A DNA stretch of 64,000 nt from Alistipes onderdonkii (lineage in GTDB: Bacteria; Bacteroidota; Bacteroidia; Bacteroidales; Rikenellaceae). This document shows, in pieces, positions 1-8,913 of the stretch. Position 1 is the stretch's first letter. The number at the start of each line of letters is the position of its first letter. The stretch lies in the NCBI RefSeq assembly GCF_025145285.1, contig NZ_CP102251.1:372001-436000 (forward strand). The letters run 5' to 3'. A model generated the notes under the pieces. The model worked only from the letters and a program-made list of their open reading frames with translations, did not search any database and had not been told where the DNA came from. The translations under genes were made by a program, and so were the position numbers.

Positions 1-441
1 CTTGTACCCTTTGTGGATCAGCAGCGTGGCGTCGCCGCCGTCGTCCACGATCAGCTGCGGGCCCTTGCCGCCGGGGAAGGAAAGCGCCATGGCGGTGCAC
101 CACCAGTATTCGGGCAGGGTTTCGCCTTTCCAGGCGAAGACCGGAACCCCGGCCGCGGCGATGGCCGCGGCGGCATGATCCTGCGTCGAGAAGATGTTGC
201 ACGAGCACCAGCGCACGTCGGCGCCCAGCTCGACGAGCGTCTCGATGAGCACGGCAGTCTGGATGGTCATGTGCAGCGACCCCATCACGCGCACGCCTTC
301 CAGCGGCTTCTGCGGGCCGTATTTGCGGCGCACGGCCATCAGTCCCGGCATCTCGTGCTCGGCGATCTCGATCTCTTTACGGCCCCACTCGGCCAGCGAC
401 ATGTCGGCCACCTTGTAGGGCATTGTCAAATCCAAATACAT
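1..441 (-). other. ahcY: SAH hydrolase module with possible internal starts
   Basis: This is the hydrolase part of the fused frame. An ATG at 441 gives MYLDLTMPYKVADMSLAEWG and a second at 423 gives MPYKVADMS; ordinary bacterial SAH hydrolases begin within a few residues of this point. If translation restarts here, a normal stand-alone enzyme is produced as well as, or instead of, the fusion. No stop codon separates it from the kinase domain. The catalytic and NAD-binding C-terminal part lies outside the window. Confidence 0.7.
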
Positions 442-813
442 AGTATTATCTTTTAATTCCAATATATATTCCTTGTCCCTGGCGATCTGCGCCCGCAGCT
501 CCCCGATCGTCGCGAAACGACGTTCGTCACGGATCTTACGCACCAGTTCCACGCGCAGCGTACGGCCGTAGAGCGAACCTCCGAACCCGAAGATATGGGT
601 TTCCAGATGGCGGACGGCTCCGCCGACCGAAGGGTTGCTGCCCAGGTTGGACATCGCATCGTAACGCGTCCCGTCCACCTCCACGCGGGAGTAATAGACT
701 CCGTCCGCGGCCGTCACGGAATCCGGCACAGCCATGTTTGCCGTCGGGAATCCCAACTCGCGCCCGAGCCGGCGTCCGTGTTCCACTACGCCCTCTATCG
801 TCACCCCGGCCAT
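1..813 (-). CDS. ahcY: Riboflavin kinase domain fused in frame to S-adenosylhomocysteine hydrolase (partial)
   Basis: Reading from 813 leftwards gives 271 codons with no stop, running off the left edge. Residues 1 to about 120 match a riboflavin kinase domain (riboflavin + ATP to FMN): GRELGFPTANM, GVYYSRVEVDG, NLGSNPSVGG, and ETHIFGF. The FAD synthetase half normally found N-terminal in RibF is absent. From about residue 125 the frame continues as adenosylhomocysteinase, which cleaves SAH to adenosine and homocysteine: YKVADMSLAEWGRKEI, MPGLMAVR, SLHMTIQTAVL, CNIFSTQDHAAAA. The start at 813 is fixed by a TGATG overlap with the stop of the upstream permease, so the two are probably translationally coupled. 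Last gene seen of the rsfS-ftsH-cdsA-psd operon. Internal ATGs at 441 and 423 could give separate SAH hydrolase. Domain assignment is firm; whether one polypeptide is made is inference. Confidence 0.85.
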   Translation of the reverse strand, partial: MAGVTIEGVVEHGRRLGRELGFPTANMAVPDSVTAADGVYYSRVEVDGTRYDAMSNLGSNPSVGGAVRHLETHIFGFGGSLYGRTLRVELVRKIRDERRFATIGELRAQIARDKEYILELKDNTMYLDLTMPYKVADMSLAEWGRKEIEIAEHEMPGLMAVRRKYGPQKPLEGVRVMGSLHMTIQTAVLIETLVELGADVRWCSCNIFSTQDHAAAAIAAAGVPVFAWKGETLPEYWWCTAMALSFPGGKGPQLIVDDGGDATLLIHKGYK

Positions 814-1919
814 CAGATTTTCTCGGTCAGTTTACGCACCAGCCGGAACTGCGAGAAGAACTCCTTGGCAAAGACACGCAGTACGGTATAGGAAGGGATT
901 GCCAACAGCATGCCGAGGATTCCGGCCATCGACCCGGCGATGAGGATTACGAGGAAGATTTCGAGCGGATGGGCCTTGACACGCTCGGAATAGAGCGTCG
1001 GCTGCAACACGAAATCGTCGATTCCCTTGAGGATCAGCAGCGAACCTGCGATTATAAAAGCAGTATGCCCCACGGTCATCCCCCCGATCGGGGTTACGAT
1101 ACCCACGAAGACGGAAACGATACCGCCGATCAGCGGCCCGGCATAGGGCACCACGTTCATCACGCCCATCACAAGGCCGATGAACGCAGCGTCGGCCGCC
1201 TTCATGCCGAAGGCCATCATCGTGAGCGACACGGCGACCATCAGCATCAGGCTTTCCGAGAGGATACCCGTGAAGTAGCGGGCCAGCAGCAGCGTGACGG
1301 AATCGAGTGCGCGGGTGATATTCTCGTGGTAACGCTCGGGGAACATGGCCGTCACCATGGCATAGAACAACCCTTCGTCCCGGAGGAAAAAGAAGGTGAT
1401 GAACGTAATGGAGAAAATGGCGATGACCGACGAGAGCACCACGTTGACGATCGAGGAGAACACCGAATTGAGCGATTCGATGTCGATAATCTGCTTGAGC
1501 GCCGATGCGAGCGCCTCCGAGAGGGAGAACGTGCTTTCGGGCACGGCGAAGAACTCATGCAGGTATCCCTGTGCCTGGGCTATCGGCTCCTCGATGCTTT
1601 GCACGACGGCGGCGAAATCGAGGTTCGACAGCTGGTAAATCTTATTGAACACAAGCGGCACGAACAGCGAGCACAGCGTGGCCAGCACCACCCAGATGAC
1701 GATCAGCGTCACCAGCGCAGCCAGCCAGCGGGGTACCTTCCAGCCCTTGATATGCAGCGCCGCGAGGCGTTTCACGAGCGGATTGCCCATGACGGCCAGC
1801 ACGGCGGATATGAGTATGTATACGACGATCGAACTGAAATACCAGACCAGAAAGAGGACGGCCGCAGCTACGGCCGCGCCCGCGATGAACTTCAGGAAGG
1901 TCTGGGGAGTCGTTTTCAT
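813..1919 (-). CDS. AI-2E family transporter (PerM/YdiK-like permease)
   Basis: 368 aa, the usual length for this family of polytopic inner-membrane proteins. The N-terminus has two adjacent hydrophobic helices (about residues 12-45) and there is a third near 60-85, followed by a polar loop (about 90-150) and a C-terminal cluster of helices with the family-typical GVMNVVPYAGPLIGG segment near residue 260 and IDDFVLQPTLYSERV near 305. Substrate is not predictable; members export diverse small molecules or ions. It starts 15 bp after psd and its TGA overlaps the ATG of the riboflavin kinase-SAH hydrolase frame, so it is inside the operon. Confidence 0.85.
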   Translation of the reverse strand: MKTTPQTFLKFIAGAAVAAAVLFLVWYFSSIVVYILISAVLAVMGNPLVKRLAALHIKGWKVPRWLAALVTLIVIWVVLATLCSLFVPLVFNKIYQLSNLDFAAVVQSIEEPIAQAQGYLHEFFAVPESTFSLSEALASALKQIIDIESLNSVFSSIVNVVLSSVIAIFSITFITFFFLRDEGLFYAMVTAMFPERYHENITRALDSVTLLLARYFTGILSESLMLMVAVSLTMMAFGMKAADAAFIGLVMGVMNVVPYAGPLIGGIVSVFVGIVTPIGGMTVGHTAFIIAGSLLILKGIDDFVLQPTLYSERVKAHPLEIFLVILIAGSMAGILGMLLAIPSYTVLRVFAKEFFSQFRLVRKLTEKI

Positions 1920-1934
1920 CCTTCGAAAGAGGGG

Positions 1935-2606
1935 TTAAATCTTATGCAGGCGTGCGATGGGGGTCTGCGAACCCACGACCGGATCGCCGATCTCGACCAG
2001 CAGTTCGCTGTCCTTGGGTACCAGGACGTCGACGCGCGAGCCGAATTTGATGAAGCCGCAGACGCTGTTCTGCTCCACGGGCTCACCGACTTTCATGTAG
2101 GAGATGATGCGGCGTGCAATCAGGCCCGCAATCTGGCGGAAAAGCACCTTCCGGCCGGAGGCCATCCTCACGACGGTCGTCGTGCGTTCGTTCTCGGTCG
2201 ACGACTTGGGATGCCATGCCACCAGAAAACGCCCCGGATGGTATTTGAAATACTCGACCGTGCCCCCGACCGGCACCCAGTTCATATGGACATTGGTCAC
2301 GGACATGAAGATCGAGATCTGCAACATCTCCTCGTTCAGGTATTCGGTTTCCTTCACGACCTCCGTCACGACCACGCGGCCGTCGCAGGGGGAGAAAACC
2401 AGATCGGCATCGTGTATCCGCACACGGCGGGGTTCCCGGAAAAACGCGACGATAAAGAACCAGAACAACAGCAAAAGCACGGCGCTCACCCACAACAGCG
2501 AAATATTCGAATCGCTGACCAGCAGGTGATAGATCAGCCAAAATATAAATACACAGACGGCACCCGAGATACAGATAATCTTGTAGCCTTCCTTATTTAT
2601 CCTCAT
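1935..2606 (-). CDS. psd: Phosphatidylserine decarboxylase proenzyme, short form
   Basis: 223 aa. Makes phosphatidylethanolamine from phosphatidylserine at the inner membrane. Two N-terminal hydrophobic helices (about 8-28 and 34-55) precede the catalytic domain, which contains FSPCDGRVV, MSVTNVHMNWVPVGG and the C-terminal FIKFGSRVDV. In this family the Gly-Ser bond of the last motif is self-cleaved, giving the pyruvoyl prosthetic group. The neighbour cdsA makes the CDP-diacylglycerol precursor, so two steps of phospholipid synthesis sit side by side. Confidence 0.93.
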   Translation of the reverse strand: MRINKEGYKIICISGAVCVFIFWLIYHLLVSDSNISLLWVSAVLLLLFWFFIVAFFREPRRVRIHDADLVFSPCDGRVVVTEVVKETEYLNEEMLQISIFMSVTNVHMNWVPVGGTVEYFKYHPGRFLVAWHPKSSTENERTTTVVRMASGRKVLFRQIAGLIARRIISYMKVGEPVEQNSVCGFIKFGSRVDVLVPKDSELLVEIGDPVVGSQTPIARLHKI

Positions 2607-2627
2607 AACTCTTTTTTAGGTTTGCAG

Positions 2628-3476
2628 TTACATCACAAAAAGCATATAGACGAATACGAACGGCGCCGAGAGCAGCATGGCATCGAAACGGTCGAGCACC
2701 CCGCCGTGGCCGGGGATCAGCCGCCCCGAATCCTTAACGCCGGCAGCCCGCTTGAACATCGACTCCACCAGGTCGCCCAGCACGCCCGAAACGGCGGCAA
2801 CCAGTGCCAGACCGGCCCAGACCCACATATTCCCGTCCAGCATCCGTGCAGCCACGATGCCCATGACGACGGCACCGGCGATCCCGCCGAAGAACCCCTC
2901 CCAGGATTTCTTGGGCGAAAGGCGTTCGCAAAGGCGGTGGCGTCCGACGGACATCCCCACCAGGTAGGCGAAGACGTCGTTGGCCCAGATGATGAAGATA
3001 TAGGCGACCATGATCCACGGGTTCCAGGTATCGCTGCCGACGATCGGGATATAGCACATCAGCGACAGGGGCAATGCCACGTAGCAGATTCCCATGATCG
3101 TCGTGCCGATCCCGGAGGCCGGGTTTTCACCCCTGCGGTAGAGTTCGCAGATGAACATGGCGGGCAGGAGCAGCAACAGGAACGCCAGCCCGCAGCCGAA
3201 GGCCTGCCGGGCGTCGCCGAGAATCTCGATGTCGTCCGAGACGAACGCGAAATTGAGCACGAAAAGCACAACACCCGCAACAAGCCCTACGACTTTCTGC
3301 GGCGCATTGCCTTGTTTCCCGGCCAGCGCATAGAACTCGTACATGCCGCCCACGAGCAGCACCGCGAGCAGCGCGCCGAAGCTCCACTGCGACCAGACGA
3401 TCGCCCCCAGTACCACCGCTGCCAGGACAAGGCCGCTCAGCGTGCGTACCACGAGGTTCTTCATAGTTTCATTCAT
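2628..3476 (-). CDS. cdsA: Phosphatidate cytidylyltransferase (CDP-diacylglycerol synthase)
   Basis: 282 aa, polytopic membrane enzyme converting phosphatidic acid and CTP to CDP-diacylglycerol. The family signature is intact near the C-terminus: SMFKRAAGVKDSGRLIPGHG followed by GVLDRFDAM, including the acidic and histidine residues of the consensus. Eight or so hydrophobic segments fill the rest. It lies 24 bp after ftsH and 21 bp before psd on the same strand. Confidence 0.95.
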   Translation of the reverse strand: MNETMKNLVVRTLSGLVLAAVVLGAIVWSQWSFGALLAVLLVGGMYEFYALAGKQGNAPQKVVGLVAGVVLFVLNFAFVSDDIEILGDARQAFGCGLAFLLLLLPAMFICELYRRGENPASGIGTTIMGICYVALPLSLMCYIPIVGSDTWNPWIMVAYIFIIWANDVFAYLVGMSVGRHRLCERLSPKKSWEGFFGGIAGAVVMGIVAARMLDGNMWVWAGLALVAAVSGVLGDLVESMFKRAAGVKDSGRLIPGHGGVLDRFDAMLLSAPFVFVYMLFVM

Positions 3477-3500
3477 CAGTTAATGCGGGTTAGGTTCGTC

Positions 3501-5609
3501 TTATTCGGTCTTGGAAATCGCGGCGGCCGTATTGCCGTCGGCAGGGGCTTCGGGCGTCTCCGTCTGCGCAACCGCGGGAGCGGCCTCTTCCGGGGCGGGC
3601 TTCGCCGCCGGGGCTGCAGAAGCCTCGGGCTCCCCCTTCACGGCGGCCCCGTCAGCCTTGGCTTTGGCCTCGGCCTCCTTCTGCTCACGCAGGATGTCCT
3701 TCTTGCGGCGGCCGAAGATACGCTCCACGTCCTCGGTGAAGACCACTTCGCGCTCCAACAACAGTTCGGCCAGCTCTTTCAGGCCGTCGGCATGCTCACG
3801 GAGCACTTTCTCGGCCATCTCGTAAGCCTTCCCGATGACGAGTTTGGCCTCGGCGTCGATCTGCTGCGCGGTCAGTTCCGAATAGGGCTTCGTGAACGCC
3901 ATGTCGCTCTGCCCCGTGGAATCGTAATAGCTCAGCGTCCCGACGTTTTCGCTCATGCCATAATAGGCTACCATGGCATAGGCCTGCTTGGTGACACGTT
4001 CCAGGTCATTGAGCGCCCCGGTCGATATTTCGCCGAAGGTCAGCTGCTCCGAAACACGTCCGCCGAGTGTGGCGGCCAGCTCGTCCATCATCTGCTCGCG
4101 CGTGGTGATCTGCCGCTCTTCGGGCAGGTACCAGGCTGCGCCGAGCGCCTTGCCGCGCGGGATGATCGTCACCTTGATCAGCGGGCTGGCATTCTCGAGT
4201 ATCCAGCTCACCGTGGCGTGGCCCGCCTCGTGATAGGCGATCACACGCTTTTCCTCGTCGGTGATGATCTTATTCTTGCGTTCGAGGCCGCCCACGATGC
4301 GGTCGATGGCTGCCAGGAAGTCCTCCTTCGAAATGAATTTCTTGTTGTGGCGCGCAGCGATCAGCGCTGCTTCGTTGCAGACATTTGCAATGTCGGCACC
4401 CGAGAATCCGGGGGTCTGGCGGGCCAGGAACGACCGGTCGAGCTGAGGATCGAGCTTCAGCGGACGCAGGTGGACGTTGAAAATCTCCTCACGTTCCTTG
4501 ACGTCGGGCAATCCCACCTCGATCTGGCGGTCGAAACGGCCGGCGCGCATCAGCGCCTTGTCGAGGATGTCGGCACGGTTCGTGGCCGCAAGGACGATCA
4601 CGCCCGTATTGGTCTGGAAGCCGTCCATCTCCGTGAGGAGCTGGTTGAGCGTATTCTCCCGCTCATCGTTGCCCGAGAACCCGGCATTCTTGCCACGGGC
4701 GCGGCCGATGGCGTCGATCTCGTCGATGAAGACGATGCACGGCGCCTTCTGCTTGGCCTGCTCGAAAAGGTCGCGGACACGCGAGGCGCCCACGCCGACG
4801 AACATCTCGACGAAGTCGGAACCCGAAATCGAGAGGAACGGCACGTTGGCCTCGCCTGCGACGGCCTTCGCCAGCAAGGTCTTACCCGTCCCCGGAGGGC
4901 CTACGAGCAGCGCCCCCTTGGGGATTTTGGCACCCAGTTCCTTATATTTGTCGGACTTCTTGAGGAAATCCACGATCTCCATGATCTCGACCTTGGCCTC
5001 CTCCAGCCCGGCCACATCCTTGAACGTGACGCGCTTGGAGTTATCCTTGTCGAACACCTGCGCCTTGGCCTTGCCCACGTTCATGATGCCGCCGCCCGCA
5101 CCGCCTCCGGCACCGCGCGACATCGACCGCATGATGAAGAACCACGCACCGATAATCACCACCCACGGCAGCAGGTTGATCAGCACGTTCGTCCAGTCGT
5201 TGGTCTCGTTTTTATAGGCCACGGGGACGACCTGCCCGGACTGCTGCTCGGCGACTTTCAGGTCTTCACGGAACGAGTCGACCGACCCGATCGTGAAGAG
5301 GAGCTGCACGCCCGTCTCGGGCAACCGGCGGAAGCGTTCGTCCACCGTATCCCTGCGGTACTGCGCGATTGCCTCCTTTTTCAGGAACACCTGGGCCTGG
5401 TCGCGGTTGACGATCAGGATCTTCTCCACCTCGCCCTTTTCGACCATCTGCTCGACGGTAGTCCAGTCGCTGGACACGGGCGTGTCGTTGACATCCCCGA
5501 AGACGTAGTAGCCGATAATGAACGCGCCGATCAGACCGTAGAGCCAGAGCATCGACGGTCGCGACATGTTCATATTCATCTTATTATTGTTCTTACGTTG
5601 ATTTGCCAT
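3501..5609 (-). CDS. ftsH: ATP-dependent zinc metalloprotease FtsH
   Basis: 702 aa inner-membrane AAA+ protease for quality control of membrane and soluble proteins. Order: N-terminal helix (about 20-36), periplasmic domain, second helix (about 145-163), Gly-rich linker, AAA module with Walker A GPPGTGKT (about 235), Walker B CIVFIDEIDAIGRAR, second-region-of-homology Arg segment MRAGRFDRQIEVG, and peptidase zinc site YHEAGHATVSW (about 458). The last 60 residues are an Ala/Pro/Glu-rich tail of unknown role. It starts 8 bp after rsfS stops. Confidence 0.98.
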   Translation of the reverse strand: MANQRKNNNKMNMNMSRPSMLWLYGLIGAFIIGYYVFGDVNDTPVSSDWTTVEQMVEKGEVEKILIVNRDQAQVFLKKEAIAQYRRDTVDERFRRLPETGVQLLFTIGSVDSFREDLKVAEQQSGQVVPVAYKNETNDWTNVLINLLPWVVIIGAWFFIMRSMSRGAGGGAGGGIMNVGKAKAQVFDKDNSKRVTFKDVAGLEEAKVEIMEIVDFLKKSDKYKELGAKIPKGALLVGPPGTGKTLLAKAVAGEANVPFLSISGSDFVEMFVGVGASRVRDLFEQAKQKAPCIVFIDEIDAIGRARGKNAGFSGNDERENTLNQLLTEMDGFQTNTGVIVLAATNRADILDKALMRAGRFDRQIEVGLPDVKEREEIFNVHLRPLKLDPQLDRSFLARQTPGFSGADIANVCNEAALIAARHNKKFISKEDFLAAIDRIVGGLERKNKIITDEEKRVIAYHEAGHATVSWILENASPLIKVTIIPRGKALGAAWYLPEERQITTREQMMDELAATLGGRVSEQLTFGEISTGALNDLERVTKQAYAMVAYYGMSENVGTLSYYDSTGQSDMAFTKPYSELTAQQIDAEAKLVIGKAYEMAEKVLREHADGLKELAELLLEREVVFTEDVERIFGRRKKDILREQKEAEAKAKADGAAVKGEPEASAAPAAKPAPEEAAPAVAQTETPEAPADGNTAAAISKTE

Positions 5610-5617
5610 ATTAAAAA

Positions 5618-5968
5618 TTACTCTTCGTATTCATATTTGGTCATCGGCGCATCGGCCCACAACTCTTCGAGCCGGTAAAACCCGCGCAGTTCGGTCTGGA
5701 AAATGTGCACCACCACGTCCACATAGTCCATGGCGATCCACACGGCATTCTGCTGCCCCTCGATACGCCAGACCTTTTCGCCCAGCACTTCGAGCACCTT
5801 CTCTTCGATACCCGCGGCGATGGCTCCCACCTGCGTCGTGGAATCGGCGTTGCACACAATGAAACGGGAGCATATCGCCCCGTCGAACCCCGAGAGGTCG
5901 AGCGATACAATATTCTTACCCTTTTTATCTTCAATCGCACCAACGATAGTTTCGATCAGTTTATCCAT
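5618..5968 (-). CDS. rsfS: Ribosomal silencing factor RsfS (Iojap family)
   Basis: 116 aa. RsfS binds protein L14 of the large subunit and blocks subunit joining when nutrients are short. The family pattern is clear: an N-terminal helix, then IVSLDLSGFDGAICSRFIVC, the segment QNAVWIAMDYVDVVVHIFQ and the end FYRLEELWADAP. First gene of the minus operon; a TACCTTTG promoter box lies 29 bp upstream of its start. Confidence 0.95.
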   Translation of the reverse strand: MDKLIETIVGAIEDKKGKNIVSLDLSGFDGAICSRFIVCNADSTTQVGAIAAGIEEKVLEVLGEKVWRIEGQQNAVWIAMDYVDVVVHIFQTELRGFYRLEELWADAPMTKYEYEE

Positions 5969-5996
5969 AAATAGTCAATAGGTGTCTATAACCTTG

Positions 5997-6004
5997 CAAA
6001 GGTA
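5997..6004 (-). promoter_or_regulatory. -7 box for the rsfS-ftsH operon
   Basis: Minus strand reads TACCTTTG, an exact fit to the Bacteroidetes -7 consensus TAnnTTTG, 29-36 bp before the rsfS start. No convincing TTTG at -33. Confidence 0.65.
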
Positions 6005-6158
6005 CGAAAAGAGAATGATATTTGAAAATTACCAGTTGAAAATCGCACGCCGCCCGGCATATTGCCCGGACAACGATTCATTATTTCGCAATTTCTATTG
6101 CCGATTTCGTTTTTTTCGCTATATTTAAAATGTCACTAATCCATAAATTGATAGAATT

Positions 6159-6709
6159 ATGAAAAAAATCTTCATGTTCTGCCTGGCCGGCGTACTCGCA
6201 ACGGCCGCGGCCTCCTGCGACGATAAGGACGACAGGGGGGGGGTAATTCCGGTAAAATGACCGTCAACGGTCAGACCGAGGAAATCAAAAGCGCAATTTA
6301 TGCCGAAGCACCGGCCGGTGAGTTCGGCGAAAACGGAGTCGGGCTCTACCTGTTCAAGGATGTCCTGACGGGAATGCCCGAGGAGGAACCCGATTTCGGC
6401 ATCATGATCGTGATTACGGAGTCACTTTACGGCAAAACCATCGACCTGACCAAACCCGTCGCCCGAAGTTCCTATCTTCTCATCGCCGGGATGAATAAAA
6501 ACCTCGATGTCAGCATCGAATACGACGACGGCACGATCGACACGACCGACGGAGGCAGTTCCCAAGGCCCTTCGGTCACAGGCGGAACCCTGCTCCTGAC
6601 CCGCAGCGGCGACAATTTCACCGTCGAATTATCCGTCACGCTCTCCGACGGCAGTTCGGTATCCGCCGACTGGAAGGGAACGGCGACGAAAATAGATATC
6701 CCCGAATAA
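6159..6709 (+). pseudogene. Small lipoprotein gene with frameshift at a poly-G tract
   Basis: ATG at 6159 starts a clear lipoprotein signal, MKKIFMFCLAGVLATAAASC, with lipobox AAASC and an acidic DDKDD after the cysteine. The frame then meets nine consecutive Gs (6235-6243) and stops at TGA. The remaining 150 or so residues lie in another frame (from about 6244 to TAA at 6707-6709); adding a single G would join them as GGGNSGKMTVNGQ. The mature part is Asp/Ser/Thr/Gly rich and beta-like; family not recognised. Either a sequencing error in a homopolymer or a phase-variable on/off switch. Stand-alone, followed at once by a strong terminator. Confidence 0.75.
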
Positions 6710-6720
6710 AAACGACCTAA

Positions 6721-6760
6721 AACAGCGCGCCCGGCAGTTTTTCCTGCCGGGCGCGCTGTT
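6721..6760. terminator. Bidirectional terminator hairpin
   Basis: Perfect 17-bp inverted repeat (arms 6721-6737 and 6744-6760, AACAGCGCGCCCGGCAG) around a 6-nt loop, between the convergent lipoprotein gene and oxyR. Confidence 0.85.
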
Positions 6761-6773
6761 AGGGTAGCGAGGG

Positions 6774-7673
6774 CTACGCCTTCGCCGCCGGGACATTGGC
6801 CATGATCGTGTCGGTCAGGGCCTTGATGATTGAACTCTTGACGTACGTGCGGCGTACCGCCACGGCGATCTTACGCGACGTAGCGCCTTTGGCGAGCATC
6901 TTCAGCCGGTCGTGGTGATCCGCGGGGATGTACTCGATGGCCATTTCGGGAATGATCGTCAGGCACGACGTGCAGTCGACGATGCGCATCAGCGTATCGA
7001 GCGACCCCGATTCGAAGGAATAATGCGACGGCATGTCGCGCTTGGCCTGGCACAGCTCGATGATCTGGTCGCGCATACAGTTTCCGGCGCTCAGGATCAC
7101 CAGGTCTTTCAGGTCGATGTCCTCGATGCGGATGTTCTGCCGTTCGTACAACGGGTTTTCGGGCGAAACATAGGCGAAAAACCGGTCGTTGAAAAGCTCC
7201 TGTTCGAGAATGCCGTCGCCACACGTGCCGCTGGCGACCAGCGCCGCGTCGATCCGGTCGCGCTTGAGCGCCTCGACGATGTCCGAAGTGACCATCTCCG
7301 AGATTTCCAGCTCCACCTTCGGATAATCGCGCACGAAATCCGGGATGAACTTGTGCAACAGGTAGGGCGCAATGGTCGGGATGACGCCCAGACGCAGTTT
7401 ACCCGAAGTTTCGCCCTTCAGTTCGGCGACCGACTCGCGGATATTGTTGTAGGCCCGCAGCGTTTCCCGGGCGCGATCCAGCACCACTTCGCCGGCCTCG
7501 GTCGGGATCACGGGTTTCTTCGAACGGTCGAGCAGCACGACGCCCAGCTCCTCTTCGAGCGCCTTCACCTGCATGCTCAGCGACGGCTGGGTCACGAAAC
7601 AATGCTCTGCGGCCAGCGAAAAACTACCGCAGTTCGCCACCGCCAGGAGGTATTCAAGTTGAATTATAGTCAT
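6774..7673 (-). CDS. oxyR: Hydrogen peroxide-responsive LysR-type regulator OxyR
   Basis: 299 aa. Residues 1-60 form the LysR winged helix (LEYLLAVANCGSFSLAAEHC). The regulatory domain carries LSAGNCMRDQIIELC, placing cysteines at residues 199 and 208, the same numbers as the peroxide-sensing pair of E. coli OxyR. This makes OxyR the specific call rather than a generic LysR protein. Transcribed away from trpS; the 114-bp gap between them is AT-rich and may hold its own operator. No target gene such as katA or ahpC lies in the window. Confidence 0.93.
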   Translation of the reverse strand: MTIIQLEYLLAVANCGSFSLAAEHCFVTQPSLSMQVKALEEELGVVLLDRSKKPVIPTEAGEVVLDRARETLRAYNNIRESVAELKGETSGKLRLGVIPTIAPYLLHKFIPDFVRDYPKVELEISEMVTSDIVEALKRDRIDAALVASGTCGDGILEQELFNDRFFAYVSPENPLYERQNIRIEDIDLKDLVILSAGNCMRDQIIELCQAKRDMPSHYSFESGSLDTLMRIVDCTSCLTIIPEMAIEYIPADHHDRLKMLAKGATSRKIAVAVRRTYVKSSIIKALTDTIMANVPAAKA

Positions 7674-7755
7674 AGTAGCCGATTATTTCAATACACAAAA
7701 ATATAAAATAAATCTATAACAGACAACTTTATTAGGTCACCCGCGCGGTTTTTCG

Positions 7756-7763
7756 TAAGTTTG
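7756..7763 (+). promoter_or_regulatory. -7 box for trpS
   Basis: TAAGTTTG matches TAnnTTTG and lies 24 bp before the trpS ATG. The -33 region is weak. Confidence 0.6.
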
Positions 7764-7787
7764 TCCACAAAATATATATAAAGTTTT

Positions 7788-8912
7788 ATGGGAAAGATCA
7801 TTCTTACCGGCGACCGTCCTACGGGCCGGCTCCACTTGGGACACTACGTCGGTTCCCTGCGCCGCCGCGTCGAACTGCAGGAATCGGGCGAATTCGAACG
7901 CATATTCATCATGATAGCCGACGCGCAGGCCCTGACGGACAACGCCGACAACCCCGAGAAGGTGCGCCAGAACATCATTGAAGTGGCACTCGACTACCTT
8001 TCGGTCGGCCTCGACCCGCAAAGGTCTACCCTTTTCATCCAGTCGCAAATCCCGGAGCTCTGCGAGCTCTCGTTCTACTATATGAACCTGGTCACCGTAC
8101 AGCGCCTGCAACGCAACCCGACCGTGAAGGCCGAGATCCAGTTGCGGGGCTTCGCCGAGAACGCCGCCGAAGGCGACACGCAGCAGAAGCAGGGCATCCC
8201 CGTAGGCTTCTTCACCTACCCCATCAGCCAGGCGGCCGATATCACGGCATTCAAGGCCACGACCGTCCCTGCGGGCGAAGACCAGGAGCCGATGATCGAA
8301 CAGACCCGCGAGATCGTCCACAAGTTCAACACGGTATACGGCCCGGCACTCGTCGAGCCCGAGATCCTGCTGCCGGAGAATGCGGTCTGCATGCGTCTGC
8401 CGGGCACCGACGGCAAGGCCAAGATGTCGAAATCGCTCTGCAACTGCATCTACCTCTCGGACAGCGCCGACGAGGTGAAGAAGAAAGTCATGGGGATGTA
8501 TACCGATCCCGACCACCTGCGCGTCGAAGACCCGGGCAAGGTGGAGGGCAACACGGTGTTCACCTACCTCGATGCCTTCAGCCGCCCCGAGCATTTCCCG
8601 AAATATCTGCCCGACTACCCGTCGCTGGACGAGCTGAAGGCGCATTACCGCCGCGGCGGCCTGGGCGACGTGAAGGTCAAGAAATTCCTGATCGCCGTGC
8701 TCAACGAGACGCTGGAACCGTTCCGCGAACGCCGCAAATACTACGAAGGCCGCATCGAAGAGGTCTATGAGATTCTCCGCACCGGTTCGGAGGCTGCCCG
8801 GCAAATGGCCTCGCAGACACTCGACGACGTGAAGCGGGCCATGAAGATCAACTATTTCGACGACAAACGGCTTATCGCCGAACAAGCCGAGCATTTCGCT
8901 CGCAAACAATAG
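7788..8912 (+). CDS. trpS: Tryptophanyl-tRNA synthetase
   Basis: 374 aa class I synthetase charging tRNA-Trp. The nucleotide-binding signature RLHLGHYVGS lies near residue 16 and the KMSKS loop (GKAKMSKSLC) near residue 210. MIADAQALTDN and GEDQEPMIEQTREIVHKFN are typical of TrpS. Somewhat longer than the roughly 330 residues of the E. coli enzyme, as is common in Bacteroidetes. One base separates its stop from the start of the ClC gene, so the two are co-transcribed, although no functional link is known. Confidence 0.96.
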   Translation: MGKIILTGDRPTGRLHLGHYVGSLRRRVELQESGEFERIFIMIADAQALTDNADNPEKVRQNIIEVALDYLSVGLDPQRSTLFIQSQIPELCELSFYYMNLVTVQRLQRNPTVKAEIQLRGFAENAAEGDTQQKQGIPVGFFTYPISQAADITAFKATTVPAGEDQEPMIEQTREIVHKFNTVYGPALVEPEILLPENAVCMRLPGTDGKAKMSKSLCNCIYLSDSADEVKKKVMGMYTDPDHLRVEDPGKVEGNTVFTYLDAFSRPEHFPKYLPDYPSLDELKAHYRRGGLGDVKVKKFLIAVLNETLEPFRERRKYYEGRIEEVYEILRTGSEAARQMASQTLDDVKRAMKINYFDDKRLIAEQAEHFARKQ

Positions 8913-8913
8913 G

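Noticed and set aside
738..5678. A 1646-codon plus-strand open frame
   Set aside because: Antisense shadow of permease, psd, cdsA and ftsH, caused by high third-position GC; product is His/Arg/Asp-rich with no domain.
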